Source: Rummeliibacillus pycnus (GTDB lineage: Bacteria; Bacillota; Bacilli; Bacillales_A; Planococcaceae). Taken from it: 64,000 nucleotides of DNA. Below are positions 36,187 through 46,230 of the stretch, piece by piece; positions within the stretch are counted from its first letter, which is position 1, and the number at the start of each line of letters is the position of its first letter. The stretch covers positions 1,750,423 to 1,814,422 of the forward strand of contig NZ_KZ614145.1 of assembly GCF_002884495.1 (NCBI RefSeq). Reading direction: 5' to 3'. The position numbers were made by a program, and so were the translations under genes. The notes beneath the pieces were generated by a model that saw only the letters and a program-made list of their open reading frames with translations, was not told the DNA's origin and made no database searches.

Positions 36187-37161
36187 TTAAAATTTACGTT
36201 TTCCCATATATAATGCAATATCTCTTAATGATTTTTTTACAGAGTTACTTGGTAATGCATCTATTTCTTGTAGTGCTTTTTGTAAATATAAATTACTAAT
36301 ACGATATGATTCTTCAATTGCACTTGATTTTCGTATTTTTTTCAAAAAGACTTGTCTTTCGTCCTCTTTCATCGTACCATCTAATGCTTTATCAATGTAT
36401 GTGCGAATTTCTGAATCTTCTTTTACTAGGAGAACCGGTAAAGTAATATTACCTTGCATAAGATCACTACCTGCTGGTTTTCCAAGTTGTTTATCTGTCG
36501 CCGTTAAATCCAGAATATCATCAATAATCTGAAATGACATTCCAACATAATATCCAAAGCGTTTTAAATGATTTGCAACTTGCTCTTCTGCTCCAGCAGC
36601 AACTGCACCTAAATGACAGCTAGACGAAATTAATAAAGCCGTTTTGCGTTTTATACGTCGGAAATAATCTCTGATATTTTGATCCACATACATTTTATCT
36701 TCAATTTGAATAATCTCACCAAGACAAATTTCAACCATCGTTTTTGATAGAATTTCATGTGCTTTTTGATTTTCTATTTTGGTCATATATTCTAGTGCTT
36801 TTGAAAAAATAAAGTCTCCAGCATACATAGCTACACGATTATTCCATTGTGATTTGACTGTAGGGCGTCCTCTTCTAAGTTCTGAATCATCAATTACATC
36901 ATCATGTACAAGAGAAGCCATATGGATTAACTCTAATGGCACCGCTACATGCTTTATTTGTTGAATATCGTAACGACCAAATTTTGCACCAAGCAAAACA
37001 AAAACTGGGCGAATACGTTTTCCGCCAGCTTTCAGCAAATGGAGAGAAGCATCTTTCAAATAGTGTGAAGATGAATCCAACGCTGTTTCTAATTCTTTTT
37101 CGATGATTCTTATGTCTGATTGTAAATCAGCATAAAGAAGTTTTAACCTCATCTTTTCCAC
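36187..37161 (-). CDS. hepT: Heptaprenyl diphosphate synthase component II (catalytic)
   Basis: HepT makes the heptaprenyl side chain of menaquinone-7 from FPP and IPP, together with HepS. The 324 residues have the first aspartate-rich motif LVHDDVIDDSELRRG (about 85-99), GDFIFSKALE and the second DDILD. A GTG start at 37161 has GAGAAGG nine bases upstream; the ATG three codons later is poorly placed. It lies 21 bases after menG. Confidence 0.95.
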   Translation of the reverse strand: MEKMRLKLLYADLQSDIRIIEKELETALDSSSHYLKDASLHLLKAGGKRIRPVFVLLGAKFGRYDIQQIKHVAVPLELIHMASLVHDDVIDDSELRRGRPTVKSQWNNRVAMYAGDFIFSKALEYMTKIENQKAHEILSKTMVEICLGEIIQIEDKMYVDQNIRDYFRRIKRKTALLISSSCHLGAVAAGAEEQVANHLKRFGYYVGMSFQIIDDILDLTATDKQLGKPAGSDLMQGNITLPVLLVKEDSEIRTYIDKALDGTMKEDERQVFLKKIRKSSAIEESYRISNLYLQKALQEIDALPSNSVKKSLRDIALYMGKRKF

Positions 37162-37182
37162 GCGTATAAACCTTCTCCCACA

Positions 37183-37890
37183 CTAGATTTCTTTTTTAAA
37201 GCCCATATGCATAGCAGCCGCACCACCACTATATGATTTATATGTTACCTTTTGTAAACCGGCTTCTTCAAACATTTTCTTTAATTTTTTCATACCTGGA
37301 AATTCATTTGCTGATTCTTGTAACCAAGAGTATTCTTTATAGCTTTTTGCAAAAATTTTACCGAATAACGGCATAATAAAGTGAAAATAGAAACGGAATA
37401 ATTGGCGGTAACCTGGAATTTCTGATTGTGAAGTTTCAAGGCATACCACTTTACCACCTGGTTTTACAACACGATGCATTTCTCTAAGTACTTGCATATA
37501 ATCAGGAACATTTCGTAATCCAAATCCAATTGTTACATAGTCAAAAGTATTATCTGGGAATGGTAATTCCATTGCATTACCATGTACTAATTCAATTTGT
37601 TTTATTGATTTTGTTTTTTCTATTCCGACTTTCAACATATTTTGACTGAAATCAAGCCCTATTACTTGTCCATTTTCTCCTACTGCTTCCGCCAATGCAA
37701 TCGTCCAATCTGCGGTTCCACAGCAAACATCAAGCGCTTTTGAACCTGGTTTAACTGCCATTCGATTCATCGTATCTTTGCGCCAGTTTTTATGCATTTG
37801 GAAACTGATTACAGAATTCATCTTGTCATAACTATCGGAAATATTTTCAAAAACTTCATGTACACGTTTTTCTTTCGATTGTGGTGTCAT
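37183..37890 (-). CDS. menG: Demethylmenaquinone methyltransferase
   Basis: MenG (MenH/UbiE type) methylates demethylmenaquinone with SAM, the last step of menaquinone synthesis. The 235 residues contain the SAM site [16 protein letters not shown] (about 49-64), [22 protein letters not shown] and LRVVKPGG-like [14 protein letters not shown]. It lies between hepS (5 bases upstream) and hepT in the conserved menaquinone cluster, whose product feeds the Qcr complex. Confidence 0.96.
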   Translation of the reverse strand: MTPQSKEKRVHEVFENISDSYDKMNSVISFQMHKNWRKDTMNRMAVKPGSKALDVCCGTADWTIALAEAVGENGQVIGLDFSQNMLKVGIEKTKSIKQIELVHGNAMELPFPDNTFDYVTIGFGLRNVPDYMQVLREMHRVVKPGGKVVCLETSQSEIPGYRQLFRFYFHFIMPLFGKIFAKSYKEYSWLQESANEFPGMKKLKKMFEEAGLQKVTYKSYSGGAAAMHMGFKKEI

Positions 37891-37895
37891 TAATA

Positions 37896-38678
37896 CTAAC
37901 CTTCTCTCATCGTTTGATGTTCTCGCACATCACTTTCAATATGCAGTAACAAACTGATTTTCACTTCATCTAGTAGAATCGGAGAAGATTTAACACTTCG
38001 AATTAATTTAGATGAAAGTTCAGAAATTTGATGTTGAAGAATTTGCTCATAAGGCAAATTAGCATACTCTTCTTGTTGCTCCAAAATTTTCATAAAACGT
38101 GTCTTTTGATGCGTTTCTTGCCATTGCTTCATTTCGCGTTTAAATCTTGCTAAGACCAAACCAAGTTCTGCAATTTCAATATAGCTGTCAAAGTTATAGC
38201 GTTTCATAAATTGTCGGATAGCCATAGCTTCAATCACCCGTAGAGATTCAAACCATTCTGCTAGGTTACGTTTTTCCGGTTCATAAAAAGTGGTTTTACA
38301 TTCACTAACTTTTCCTACCGTTTTCGATAACGAACGAATCAGCTGAATATCTGGGATTGTAGCAAGTGTTGAGTAATACATTCCGCTATAATAATCTCCA
38401 GCAAGTACAGTAAGCTGTTGACTTTTAGATGTGGCATCTTGTTCATCTATAAGGTCATGCCCACTTAACGCTGCATAAATCATGGCTACTGCACTAGCTG
38501 CTAATTCTAGAGATTTTGACCATTGTTCACCATTTAACTTTGGTAACAATAAATATAACAGTTGATCATCTTCAATAACTGGCTGCCCTGTAAATTGAAG
38601 GAGCGTTCTATGATGCAATTGCTGTAAAATATTATTTTTTAGTTGCGATACTTGTTCTTCAATAATAGTTGCATTCAT
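37896..38678 (-). CDS. hepS: Heptaprenyl diphosphate synthase component I (regulatory subunit)
   Basis: HepS is the small, non-catalytic partner of HepT. The 260-residue, mostly helical protein contains [15 protein letters not shown] and [20 protein letters not shown], patterns of the HEPPP synthase subunit 1 family, and it lacks the aspartate-rich prenyltransferase motifs. It is followed closely by menG and preceded by mtrB, as in B. subtilis. The family is poorly conserved, so the call rests partly on position. Confidence 0.88.
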   Translation of the reverse strand: MNATIIEEQVSQLKNNILQQLHHRTLLQFTGQPVIEDDQLLYLLLPKLNGEQWSKSLELAASAVAMIYAALSGHDLIDEQDATSKSQQLTVLAGDYYSGMYYSTLATIPDIQLIRSLSKTVGKVSECKTTFYEPEKRNLAEWFESLRVIEAMAIRQFMKRYNFDSYIEIAELGLVLARFKREMKQWQETHQKTRFMKILEQQEEYANLPYEQILQHQISELSSKLIRSVKSSPILLDEVKISLLLHIESDVREHQTMREG

Positions 38679-38741
38679 AAACTTTTCTCCATTCAGTTTG
38701 TTTCCTGTTGTCTAATTTTCTTTAACTATCTATCTTTTACA

Positions 38742-38963
38742 TTATTTTTTTGAATCGCTTTCAACAACTCCGAAAGCTGTCTGAATCTCAGCTTTACCAC
38801 GAATTTTCATGGCCGATGTGTGCTCAGTAAATTGTGCAATCATCACTTCGCCATCATCTAACTTTTCGGAATGGTGAAATTTCGTATCATTTCCACGAGT
38901 TAAACCAATGACATGAACTCCATCTTCTTTTGCACGAATTACAACATAATCATTTTGAGCCAT
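38742..38963 (-). CDS. mtrB: Trp RNA-binding attenuation protein (TRAP)
   Basis: TRAP forms an 11-subunit ring that, when loaded with tryptophan, binds GAG/UAG repeats and attenuates trp mRNAs. The 73-residue product is nearly the B. subtilis protein, with [30 protein letters not shown] and [15 protein letters not shown], which include the tryptophan pocket and RNA-binding lysines. A longer frame exists; the start at 38963 has GGAG nearby and the family length. The trp structural genes are missing from their usual place in this window, so its targets must be elsewhere. Confidence 0.95.
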   Translation of the reverse strand: MAQNDYVVIRAKEDGVHVIGLTRGNDTKFHHSEKLDDGEVMIAQFTEHTSAMKIRGKAEIQTAFGVVESDSKK

Positions 38964-39023
38964 TTGAAGTTTCTCCTTTTTTCGACTTTTCTCCATCCAT
39001 CATATCACAAAAAAGAGTGAGAT

Positions 39024-39632
39024 TTAAGACATTTGAATGAACGATAGTATTTCTGAACGTTTTACTTCGTCCGTTTCAAAGATACCTTTCGCTACTGATG
39101 TAACAGTTTTAGCTCCTGGCTTTTTAATTCCACGCATTGTCATACACATATGTTCTGCTTCAACAACCACATAAACACCTTGTGGATTCAGCATTTCCAT
39201 TAAGGTATCAGCAATTGCACCTGTAATGCGTTCTTGTAGTTGAGGACGACGTGAGATTGTTTCAACTGTTCGTGCTAATTTACTAAGCCCTGCAACAACG
39301 CCGTTTTGTGGAATATATGCAATATGTGCTTTGCCGTAAAATGGCACCAAATGGTGCTCACACATTGAAAAGAATGGAATGTCTTTAACTAGTACTACTT
39401 CATCATGGCCTTCATGGAATACTGTTTCAAAATATTGTCTGGGATCCTCATGTAATCCTTGGAACATTTCTGCGTACATTTTAGCTACTCGTTTTGGTGT
39501 ATCTAAAAGGCCTTCTCGAAGTGGATTTTCTCCAACTGCCTCTAAAATCATTGTGACTGCATTTTCTATTTTTTCTAAATCAACATTCGAAGTGGAATGA
39601 TCAATTTTTTCTAAGTTTTTTTCGATCAACAT
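39024..39632 (-). CDS. folE: GTP cyclohydrolase I
   Basis: FolE (mtrA in B. subtilis) converts GTP to dihydroneopterin triphosphate, the first step of folate synthesis. The product of about 202 residues carries the zinc and catalytic motifs [21 protein letters not shown] (about 99-119), [10 protein letters not shown] and [11 protein letters not shown]. The start at 39632 is chosen because GGGGGA precedes it; the longer frame adds an unlikely N-terminus. It forms the mtr operon with mtrB, 60 bases downstream. Confidence 0.96.
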   Translation of the reverse strand: MLIEKNLEKIDHSTSNVDLEKIENAVTMILEAVGENPLREGLLDTPKRVAKMYAEMFQGLHEDPRQYFETVFHEGHDEVVLVKDIPFFSMCEHHLVPFYGKAHIAYIPQNGVVAGLSKLARTVETISRRPQLQERITGAIADTLMEMLNPQGVYVVVEAEHMCMTMRGIKKPGAKTVTSVAKGIFETDEVKRSEILSFIQMS

Positions 39633-39907
39633 AAATCCCCCAATATATCTATAAAGAGTCTCAAAATGAGAGTACCATACAAGCCGCATGTTCGCAAAAT
39701 ATGAGAACGAAATTTGTTGTTTTTTACTGATAAGTTCTATTTTTTATATTTTCCATATGATTTTGTTATCTGGTAACTTGTATTTTAAAAATTTGTTTAC
39801 TAACCAATTTTCATTAGAGCACATTTCACTATATTTTTCTATAATATTTAAGCAACTTCTATTTCAAATATTTTACATCATCTTTCTAAAATTGGACCAT
39901 AAAAAAA
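39633..39907. other. AT-rich gap between folE and the hbs terminator
   Basis: Apart from the folE ribosome site and the hbs terminator at its edge, this stretch shows only T-rich sequence. A 76-codon plus-strand frame here (39688-39918) has no ribosome site and a low-complexity F/I/L-rich product, so it was not called. Confidence 0.5.
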
Positions 39908-39929
39908 GAGTAGCCTAATTGGCTACTCT
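39908..39929 (-). terminator. Intrinsic terminator after hbs
   Basis: An 8-bp stem GAGTAGCC/GGCTACTC with a 6-base loop (TAATT region) is followed by seven or more T on the minus strand, 21 bases after the hbs stop. Confidence 0.9.
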
Positions 39930-39949
39930 ATGTAAAACAGATGCTTGTA

Positions 39950-40231
39950 TTATTTTACAGCATCTTTAAGCGCTTTACCCGGTTTGAAAGCAGGTACTTT
40001 GCTTGCAGCGATTTCAATTTCTTTACCTGTTTGTGGGTTACGACCTTTACGAGCCGCACGTTCACGTACTTCGAAGTTACCAAAACCGATTAATTGAACT
40101 TTATCACCCTTTGCAAGAGCTTCTTGGATAGTTTCAAATACTGCTTCAACTGCTTTAGATGCATCTTTTTTAGAAAGAGCAGCAGTTTCTGCAACAGAGT
40201 TAACTAATTCTGTTTTATTCACACCATTCAC
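39950..40231 (-). CDS. hbs: HU-type DNA-binding protein
   Basis: HU is the main nucleoid protein, a dimer that bends DNA. The 93 residues show [19 protein letters not shown] at the N-terminus, the [22 protein letters not shown] arm (about 46-67) and [16 protein letters not shown] at the end. The ribosome site is AGAGGAGGTG. It is a single-gene unit with its own terminator, between folE and spoIVA as in B. subtilis. Confidence 0.97.
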   Translation of the reverse strand: MNGVNKTELVNSVAETAALSKKDASKAVEAVFETIQEALAKGDKVQLIGFGNFEVRERAARKGRNPQTGKEIEIAASKVPAFKPGKALKDAVK

Positions 40232-40352
40232 CTCCTCTCAAAGGGTCTGGACTAAATCATGTAAAAAGATTATCACAACCCTTTTAGCTGTGCAACAATA
40301 TTTATACTCCTTTTACCAACTTTAAGCAAATAAAATCTTTATTACAAAAAAA

Positions 40353-40383
40353 AAAGTCTCTTTACCCATGGTAAAAAGACTTT
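40353..40383 (-). terminator. Intrinsic terminator, probably of spoIVA
   Basis: AAAGTCT and TTTACC pair with GGTAAA and AGACTTT with one mismatch and a 3-base loop, followed by at least eight T on the minus strand. It lies about 350 bases past the spoIVA stop, on the far side of the repeat-like element at 40426-40704. Confidence 0.8.
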
Positions 40384-40425
40384 AAAATAATATCCTATTT
40401 GAATCAATTTCATAAATTCTTTTTC

Positions 40426-40704
40426 AACCGAAAAACGCGAATGTTTTCTAAATATACAATCCAATAATTCGTATTAATTTCATACATTCTATTTACTTAA
40501 TATGACGCTTTAGACAGCGTTTTCTGAGGGCTTGACTTCTACTCCTCGTTGAAATCTGCGTGGCTTTTAGCTCAAGCATACCACGCAGGACATTGAATTA
40601 GGTTCACACCACAAGAAGAAAATGCAAATGCATTTTCGAGACTCTCCATCTTCCGCTTCTTAAACAATATTCTAGTAGATTTAGAACATACGATTTTTTC
40701 GTTT
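40426..40704. repeat. MITE-like element with about 30-bp imperfect terminal inverted repeats
   Basis: The left end (40426-40457) and the reverse complement of the right end (40675-40704) match at 25 of 30 aligned positions, with one 2-base gap. No coding frame lies between them. Inside are two hairpins: ACGCT/AGCGT (40505-40520) and CTGCGTGG/CCACGCAG (40556-40588). The element sits 31 bases after the spoIVA stop, between the gene and its likely terminator. No clear target-site duplication was seen. It could be a mobile miniature element or a decayed insertion. Confidence 0.5.
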
Positions 40705-40734
40705 AATGTTCGTGTTTTATCTCAAATCTTTGAA

Positions 40735-42213
40735 TTATAAAATAAAGGTCACCATTCCGTGGTCTCCTTTATTGACCATTTTTTCAACAGTTTGTCGCAT
40801 TCTTGCTTTTGCATGTTTTGGTACTGCATCTGTTTTATAAGCAATACTTTCCTTCATCACTTCGTATAATGGTGTGCCAAATATTTGTGTTTCCCATAGT
40901 TTTTCACGATCATGCAAGTATGCGTAAGTTAAATCTTTTAATAATTGCTGGCTATAAAATTCAGATCCAATTAGCGGAGAAAATTCTGCTTCCATATCAA
41001 TTCTCAAAATATGGTAGGAAGGTGCCTTAACTTCCATTTTAACACCGAAGAAATTATTTTGTTTAATAATTTCAGGTCTAGTAGGCTCAAATTCTTGTAG
41101 GGTTGGTAATGTAACTCCATAGCCTTCTTTATGTGCTTGCTCAATTGCTTCATGGAAGCGTTGATAAGATTTTCTCGCTTGTTGCGATTCTTTTATAAAT
41201 AATAACCAATCTTTCTTACTATGGATTGGTTCTTCTAACCACTCTTCACAAATTGATTTGAAGATTTCATTTTTAAGTTGTAAGCTAATAACAGCGTGAC
41301 CTAGGCCTGCATCAACGCTTTTAACTTGTGCAGAAGCAATGAAATCCTCTTGTAAAAGTTCTTTTGTTAAACGCTCAATATCTCGAATTTTATTGACAGA
41401 CGATTTCCAATTATCAATAGATTGATTGATTAATTTGTTTAATTCGTGACTATCATCTAAAACATCTAACCAGTCTGGTTTATCCATTTCTAGTTTTGCT
41501 ATTGGAAATTCATAGAGTGCTTCTTCTAAAATATGTCTGACCTCATTCATAGACATTTGGTCAACAGAAGTGGCAATTACTGGTGCATTATATTGTTCTT
41601 GTAATTCTTGACATAATTCTTTTGCATTACTATGAGCAGGCATTTTACTATTTACAACAATGACAAATGGCTTACCAATTTCCTGTAATTGTTGGATGAT
41701 TTCTTGTTCGGCAGGACGAACAGCCTCTCTTGGTATTCCATTTACTGTGCCATCTGTTGTCATTACAACACCAATATTGGCATGTTCTCGAATGATTTTA
41801 TCTGTTCCAATCTTAGCTGCTTCTTGGAATGGTATCGGATCATTATGCCAAGGAGTATGTACCAATTTCGGACCATTTTCATCCTCATACCCCTTTACCC
41901 CATCAATAATATACCCTACACAATCAGCAAATCGAATTTTAAATGGCATATCTTGATTTCCAATTGTAATTTGTGCACCATTAGCTGGTACAAATTTCGG
42001 TTCCGTTGTCATAATAACAGGTCCTGGAGAACTTTGTGGTAATTCATCTTGTGCGCGAAGGCGTTCCTTTTCATCCTGCATATTTGGTAATACCATAATA
42101 TCCATCACACGCTTTGTAAACGTTGATTTTCCGACTCTTACCGGTCCTACAACACCGATATAGATATCACCGTTTGTACGTGTCGCCATTTGCTCGTACA
42201 CTTCTTGTGACAT
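40735..42213 (-). CDS. spoIVA: Stage IV sporulation protein A (spore coat morphogenetic ATPase)
   Basis: SpoIVA polymerises on the forespore surface, hydrolyses ATP and forms the base layer for coat assembly. The 492-residue length is standard. The Walker A motif GPVRVGKSTF lies at about residues 24-33, with DCVGYIIDGVKGYED and a TEPKFVPANG block after it, and the conserved C-terminal region anchors it. The ribosome site is AAGGGGGAAGG. A mother-cell sigma-E promoter is expected; CATAGGAT with GCATGAA 14 bases upstream near the start is only a partial match. Confidence 0.97.
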   Translation of the reverse strand: MSQEVYEQMATRTNGDIYIGVVGPVRVGKSTFTKRVMDIMVLPNMQDEKERLRAQDELPQSSPGPVIMTTEPKFVPANGAQITIGNQDMPFKIRFADCVGYIIDGVKGYEDENGPKLVHTPWHNDPIPFQEAAKIGTDKIIREHANIGVVMTTDGTVNGIPREAVRPAEQEIIQQLQEIGKPFVIVVNSKMPAHSNAKELCQELQEQYNAPVIATSVDQMSMNEVRHILEEALYEFPIAKLEMDKPDWLDVLDDSHELNKLINQSIDNWKSSVNKIRDIERLTKELLQEDFIASAQVKSVDAGLGHAVISLQLKNEIFKSICEEWLEEPIHSKKDWLLFIKESQQARKSYQRFHEAIEQAHKEGYGVTLPTLQEFEPTRPEIIKQNNFFGVKMEVKAPSYHILRIDMEAEFSPLIGSEFYSQQLLKDLTYAYLHDREKLWETQIFGTPLYEVMKESIAYKTDAVPKHAKARMRQTVEKMVNKGDHGMVTFIL

Positions 42214-42260
42214 AATCCTTCCCCCTTTTCTTCAGCACTATATCCTATGCACATAAAAAA

Positions 42261-42285
42261 CGTTTCATGCACAAGTCATGAAACG
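42261..42285 (-). terminator. Intrinsic terminator after the yphF homolog
   Basis: A 9-bp perfect stem CGTTTCATG/CATGAAACG with a 7-base loop is followed by TTTTTTATG on the minus strand. It lies just upstream of spoIVA and isolates it from the preceding genes. Confidence 0.88.
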
Positions 42286-42546
42286 CTTTTAAAGAATAAA
42301 TGAAAACTTTATTTAATTCTTAACTTTTTAGCCTTTTTTGTTTATAAATGATAAGATAACAGGTGTCTTTATTAGAAAAAAATTAAGTGTAATCATAAGG
42401 AACTTCGTTTTTTTATTCCATTTTGTGGATTGAAGTTGAAGATTGCTCAATTTCTGTAGGAAGAGGGAGCAATCCTTAGTTGAAATCTTCGAATGATCTA
42501 TATACATTATTTGAAATCGGATCATTAACTCACCTGGTAGAATAAA
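42286..42546. other. Gap between the terminator upstream of spoIVA and the yphF homolog
   Basis: The gene-free stretch 42214-42546 contains the terminator listed above and the spoIVA 5' region. The rest is AT-rich. A 65-codon minus-strand frame (42328-42525) lacks a ribosome site and any recognisable pattern and was not called. Confidence 0.45.
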
Positions 42547-43269
42547 TTATTTTTTATCTGATTTCGTTAAAAATACTACTTCATTTTTTTCATTCACAGT
42601 ATATGGAAGTGAATACGCTGGTAATATAGGATATTGATCAGAGAGTAGGTAACGGATATCCTCACCTTGTTTTACTTTCACTTTTCCTCCATTCAGAATT
42701 TTCTGTAATTCGATCGAATAATCGATACATATTTCCCCTGTCCCTTTAACAACTAATGGAAGTTGTGTATTGGAATATGGACTTGGAACTGTTGGCGCTT
42801 GCTTATAGCCCATCTTTTTAAAATCCAACTGATAGACATCATCTTTAATCTGTTTTGAAATAGGTACAAATCCATTTACACCTTTTTTTATATTTAACTC
42901 CCTAATCGTATCAGAACCACGTAAATCGACCAATTTAACCTCTGGTTTCTTACTTTCAGCCCGCCAGATAACGTATTGATAAATTCCTCCTTTCTCAAAA
43001 GAGTTTCCTGGCACTTTTGCAATATACCCTCTCTCTAACTTTTCAAAATTGATTGGATATTTAATATATTGATCTACATCTTGATCGCGATTTTGGATGG
43101 GTAATAAACCATTTGTATCTTTTCTAAATTGATCTACTGCCTTTTGAACAGTTGTTAATTGTGCCTCATCTGGCACTTGATTTTCTACTTTTTCTTTGTC
43201 TGGATACATACAACCTGATAGTAATAGTGCAATAAGAGATATGAATAATAATAAGTTAAGTTTTTTCAT
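42547..43269 (-). CDS. yphF: YphF-like lipoprotein
   Basis: A 240-residue protein with a lipoprotein signal peptide: KK, a hydrophobic core, then the lipobox LLSGC (Cys about 20). The mature part contains KAVDQFRKDTNGLLPIQNRD and YKKYP-like IKYPINFEKL, with no known enzyme motif. Size, lipobox and position between spoIVA and a DUF2768 gene correspond to B. subtilis yphF. Function is unknown. The upstream neighbour is 24 bases away, so the two are probably co-transcribed. Confidence 0.8.
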   Translation of the reverse strand: MKKLNLLLFISLIALLLSGCMYPDKEKVENQVPDEAQLTTVQKAVDQFRKDTNGLLPIQNRDQDVDQYIKYPINFEKLERGYIAKVPGNSFEKGGIYQYVIWRAESKKPEVKLVDLRGSDTIRELNIKKGVNGFVPISKQIKDDVYQLDFKKMGYKQAPTVPSPYSNTQLPLVVKGTGEICIDYSIELQKILNGGKVKVKQGEDIRYLLSDQYPILPAYSLPYTVNEKNEVVFLTKSDKK

Positions 43270-43293
43270 GTACTAACCTCATTTATTTGATGA

Positions 43294-43515
43294 TCAAAAA
43301 GTCATAATAACAAACACCATCGTTAAGAATCCAATGATGAGGAAAATATAGGCTATTATAGCCAAAATTGTACTGACTAATCTGTTTTTAATTTTTTGTC
43401 TACTTAAATAGATTAACGCTGAGGCAACTAGCAAAAAACCGATAGAATAAAAGGATATCCACATCATATCCATTGGGGAAATACTTGTGCCTGCTAATAG
43501 CACTAAATCTTTCAA
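43294..43515 (-). CDS. yphE: YphE-like DUF2768 small membrane protein
   Basis: A protein of about 73 residues with two membrane helices: WISFYSIGFLLVASALIYL and, after a short basic loop (SRQKIKNR), a C-terminal helix. This is the DUF2768 layout. A TTG start at 43515 is preferred because AAAGGTGG lies eight bases ahead; the GTG four codons earlier overlaps that site. Function is unknown. Position just before yphF supports the name. Confidence 0.75.
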   Translation of the reverse strand: MKDLVLLAGTSISPMDMMWISFYSIGFLLVASALIYLSRQKIKNRLVSTILAIIAYIFLIIGFLTMVFVIMTF

Positions 43516-43576
43516 CAGTACAACCACCTTTCATATGTAAAAAGAGGACATTTCTCACAGATGAAGTATAACATAA

Positions 43577-43613
43577 AAAAACAAGAGATGACTGCTACAC
43601 ATCTCTTGTTTTT
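43577..43613 (-). terminator. Intrinsic terminator after gpsA
   Basis: A 13-bp stem AAAACAAGAGATG/CATCTCTTGTTTT (43578-43590 with 43600-43612) is followed by TTTATG on the minus strand. It separates der-gpsA from yphE-yphF. Confidence 0.88.
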
Positions 43614-43724
43614 CTTAATAATTGAGCTTTAGTTGAATATTTGACTATTACTAGTATGCCCTTCCTATATTCGCACAATTTTGTGACAACTACTTTTTAT
43701 TCCAAGTTATCAGGAAGCAAGCCA

Positions 43725-44741
43725 TTATTCGTAAGTAGCATCCAATTCTTGCGTTTTTTCTCGTAGCATTAGTTCTTCTACAACTTGATGTGGATCTTTT
43801 CCTTCAAATAATACGCTATACAGCGCTTCAGAAATTGGCATAGAGACATCATATTTTTCGGCTAGTTGATGAGCAGCTTGTGTTGTTCGAACTCCTTCAA
43901 CAACCATCCCCATTTGGTCAAGAATTTCATCTAGAGATAATCCTTTACCTAACATGTTACCTGCTCTCCAGTTACGTGAATGGACACTTGTACATGTTAC
44001 AATTAAATCTCCCATACCAGCAAGTCCAGCAAAAGTTAATGGGTTGGCACCTAATTTTACGCCCAAACGTGAAATCTCAGCTAACCCCCGTGTTATCAAT
44101 GCTGCTTTAGCATTGTCGCCAAAGCCTAAACCATCAACTGCACCTGCAGCTAAAGCAATAACGTTTTTCAACGCACCACCTATTTCAACTCCAACCACAT
44201 CTTCATTTGTATATACACGAAAATATTGATTCATGAATAAATCTTGAATTCTTTCTGCAGAAGCAATATTTTCGCAAGCTGAAGCAACCGTTGTAGGATG
44301 ATGTTGAACTACTTCTTCTGCATGACTTGGGCCTGATAGAACGACAATATCTTCAATAAACTCTGCAGGTATCTCTTCATGCATGATTTCAGAAATACGC
44401 ATTAAAGTATCTGGTTCGATTCCTTTTGAAACATGAACAAATAATACTTTCTTATTTAAAGTTTGTAACATTTTTTTGCATGTTTCACGAATTCCTTTTG
44501 TTGGAACTGCCATTACGATAATTTCTGCATGTTCTACAGCTTCCGCAATATCTGATGTTGCTTTTAAATTTTCAGGTAAAATTGTACTTGGCAAATATTT
44601 TGCATTTGTATGTTGGATATTTATTTCATTTGCTTGTTCTTTACGATGTGACCATAGTAAAGTATCATGGCCATTTTCTGCTAAGACAATGGCTAAAGAT
44701 GTTCCCCAAGAACCCGCTCCTAGTACTGCTACGCGATTCAT
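43725..44741 (-). CDS. gpsA: NAD(P)-dependent glycerol-3-phosphate dehydrogenase
   Basis: GpsA reduces dihydroxyacetone phosphate to sn-glycerol-3-phosphate for phospholipids. The product of about 338 residues has the Rossmann motif VLGAGSWGTSLA at the N-terminus, KGIEPDTL, GPSHAEEV, the catalytic lysine region GGALKNVIALAAGAVDGLG and NSRNWRAG-like HSRNWRAG. The start at 44741 uses AAGGGGGA; the longer frame adds six residues without support. It follows der by 35 bases. Confidence 0.96.
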   Translation of the reverse strand: MNRVAVLGAGSWGTSLAIVLAENGHDTLLWSHRKEQANEINIQHTNAKYLPSTILPENLKATSDIAEAVEHAEIIVMAVPTKGIRETCKKMLQTLNKKVLFVHVSKGIEPDTLMRISEIMHEEIPAEFIEDIVVLSGPSHAEEVVQHHPTTVASACENIASAERIQDLFMNQYFRVYTNEDVVGVEIGGALKNVIALAAGAVDGLGFGDNAKAALITRGLAEISRLGVKLGANPLTFAGLAGMGDLIVTCTSVHSRNWRAGNMLGKGLSLDEILDQMGMVVEGVRTTQAAHQLAEKYDVSMPISEALYSVLFEGKDPHQVVEELMLREKTQELDATYE

Positions 44742-44776
44742 GTTGAAATCCCCCTTCAACTACATATTCTTTTGGA

Positions 44777-46087
44777 TTAATCACGAGCTCGTGTGATTAG
44801 TTTAATTGGTGTACCTTCAAAATCAAATGTTTCACGAATACGGTTTTCTAAGAAACGTTCATACGTGAAATGCATCAATTCTGGATCATTTACAAATACC
44901 ACAAATGTTGGTGGCTTAATGGCTACTTGCGTTACATAGTAAATACGTAAACGGCGGCCTTTGTCTGTAGGTGCAGGGTTTCTTGCAACTGCATCAGAAA
45001 TGACTTCATTTAAAATGCTTGATTGAATACGCATTGAGTGATTTTCACTTACACGATTAATAACCGGTAAAATCGAATGCACACGTTTTTTTGTTTTCGC
45101 TGATACAAAAACAATTGGTGCGTAATCTAAAAACTGAAATTGCTCTCTAATTTCTTTCGTTTTTTCATTCATTGTTTTTTCGTCTTTTTCAACGGCATCC
45201 CATTTATTCATGACAATTATAACTGCTTTACCAGCTTGGTGAGCATATCCAGCGATTTTTTTGTCTTGTTCTTGAATACCTTCTTCCCCGTTTAAAACGA
45301 CTAAAACAACGTCAGAGCGTTCAATAGCTCTTAATGCACGTAGGACACTATATTTTTCTGTAGATTCATATACTTTCCCCTTTTTACGCATACCAGCTGT
45401 ATCAATAATGATATATTCTTGTCCTTCATATTCATAGCTCGTATCAATTGCATCACGGGTAGTACCTGCTACATCACTTACAATCACACGGTCATCACCT
45501 AGAAATGCATTTACAAGAGATGACTTACCTACATTCGGTCGACCAATCAAAGAGAATTTGATAACATTTTCATCTTCCTGTACATCATCTTCTTTTGGAA
45601 AATGTTTTGCCACTTCATCAAGTAAATCTCCTAGTCCTAACCCGTGAGAACCTGAGATTGGGAATGGATCCCCAAAGCCTAGTGAATAAAAATCATAAAT
45701 CATATCGCGCATATCAGGATTGTCAATCTTATTTACGGCTAATACGACAGGTTTATTTGTTTTATATAAAATTTTTGCTACATGTTCGTCTGCAAGTGTT
45801 ACACCTTCACGACCATTTACCATAAAAATAATAACATCCGCTTCATCCATTGCTATTTCTGCTTGATGACGAATTTGGTCTAAGAAAGGTTCATCTCCGA
45901 TATCGATACCACCTGTATCGATAATATTAAATTCATGTGTTAGCCAATCCGCTGAACTGTATATTCTATCACGTGTTACACCTGGAATATCTTCGACAAT
46001 TGAAACACGTTCTCCTACAATTCTGTTGAATATAGTCGATTTCCCTACATTTGGACGGCCGACAATTGCTATAATCGGTTTCGTCAT
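44777..46087 (-). CDS. der: Ribosome-associated GTPase Der (EngA)
   Basis: Der is an essential GTPase for 50S ribosome assembly, with two tandem G domains. The 436 residues show the first GRPNVGKST at 10-18 with DTGG, and the second GRPNVGKSS at about 182 with DTAGMRKK and NKWD. A C-terminal KH-like domain ends the protein. It is conserved next to gpsA. A terminator-like hairpin lies in its upstream gap, in addition to the rpsA terminator. Confidence 0.96.
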   Translation of the reverse strand: MTKPIIAIVGRPNVGKSTIFNRIVGERVSIVEDIPGVTRDRIYSSADWLTHEFNIIDTGGIDIGDEPFLDQIRHQAEIAMDEADVIIFMVNGREGVTLADEHVAKILYKTNKPVVLAVNKIDNPDMRDMIYDFYSLGFGDPFPISGSHGLGLGDLLDEVAKHFPKEDDVQEDENVIKFSLIGRPNVGKSSLVNAFLGDDRVIVSDVAGTTRDAIDTSYEYEGQEYIIIDTAGMRKKGKVYESTEKYSVLRALRAIERSDVVLVVLNGEEGIQEQDKKIAGYAHQAGKAVIIVMNKWDAVEKDEKTMNEKTKEIREQFQFLDYAPIVFVSAKTKKRVHSILPVINRVSENHSMRIQSSILNEVISDAVARNPAPTDKGRRLRIYYVTQVAIKPPTFVVFVNDPELMHFTYERFLENRIRETFDFEGTPIKLITRARD

Positions 46088-46140
46088 TACTTTCTACATC
46101 CTTCCGACTTCTAATAAGTCTTATTATACAACAAAAAAGA

Positions 46141-46167
46141 TGATGGTACCTGATATGTTCACCATCA
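46141..46167 (-). other. Terminator-like hairpin in the der leader
   Basis: On the minus strand a 7-bp stem UGAUGGU/ACCAUCA with a 13-base loop is followed by UCUUUUUUG. It lies about 50 bases before the der start, downstream of the separate rpsA terminator at 46231-46257, so it may be a second terminator or an attenuator. Confidence 0.45.
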
Positions 46168-46230
46168 CCTACAATTAAAGTCATTTTGTATACTTATTTT
46201 ATCAAAATTTGACTGTAATGCAAGAAAAAA

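Noticed and set aside
39688-39918. 76-codon plus-strand frame between folE and hbs
   Set aside because: No ribosome site, hydrophobic low-complexity product from T-rich sequence, and it runs into the hbs terminator.
42214-42290. Sigma-E promoter for spoIVA (CATAGGAT with GCATGAA 14 bases upstream)
   Set aside because: The -35 match is only partial and falls inside the upstream terminator stem; not strong enough to list as a feature.
42328-42525. 65-codon minus-strand frame upstream of spoIVA
   Set aside because: No ribosome site and no family resemblance; AT-rich noise is the simpler explanation.
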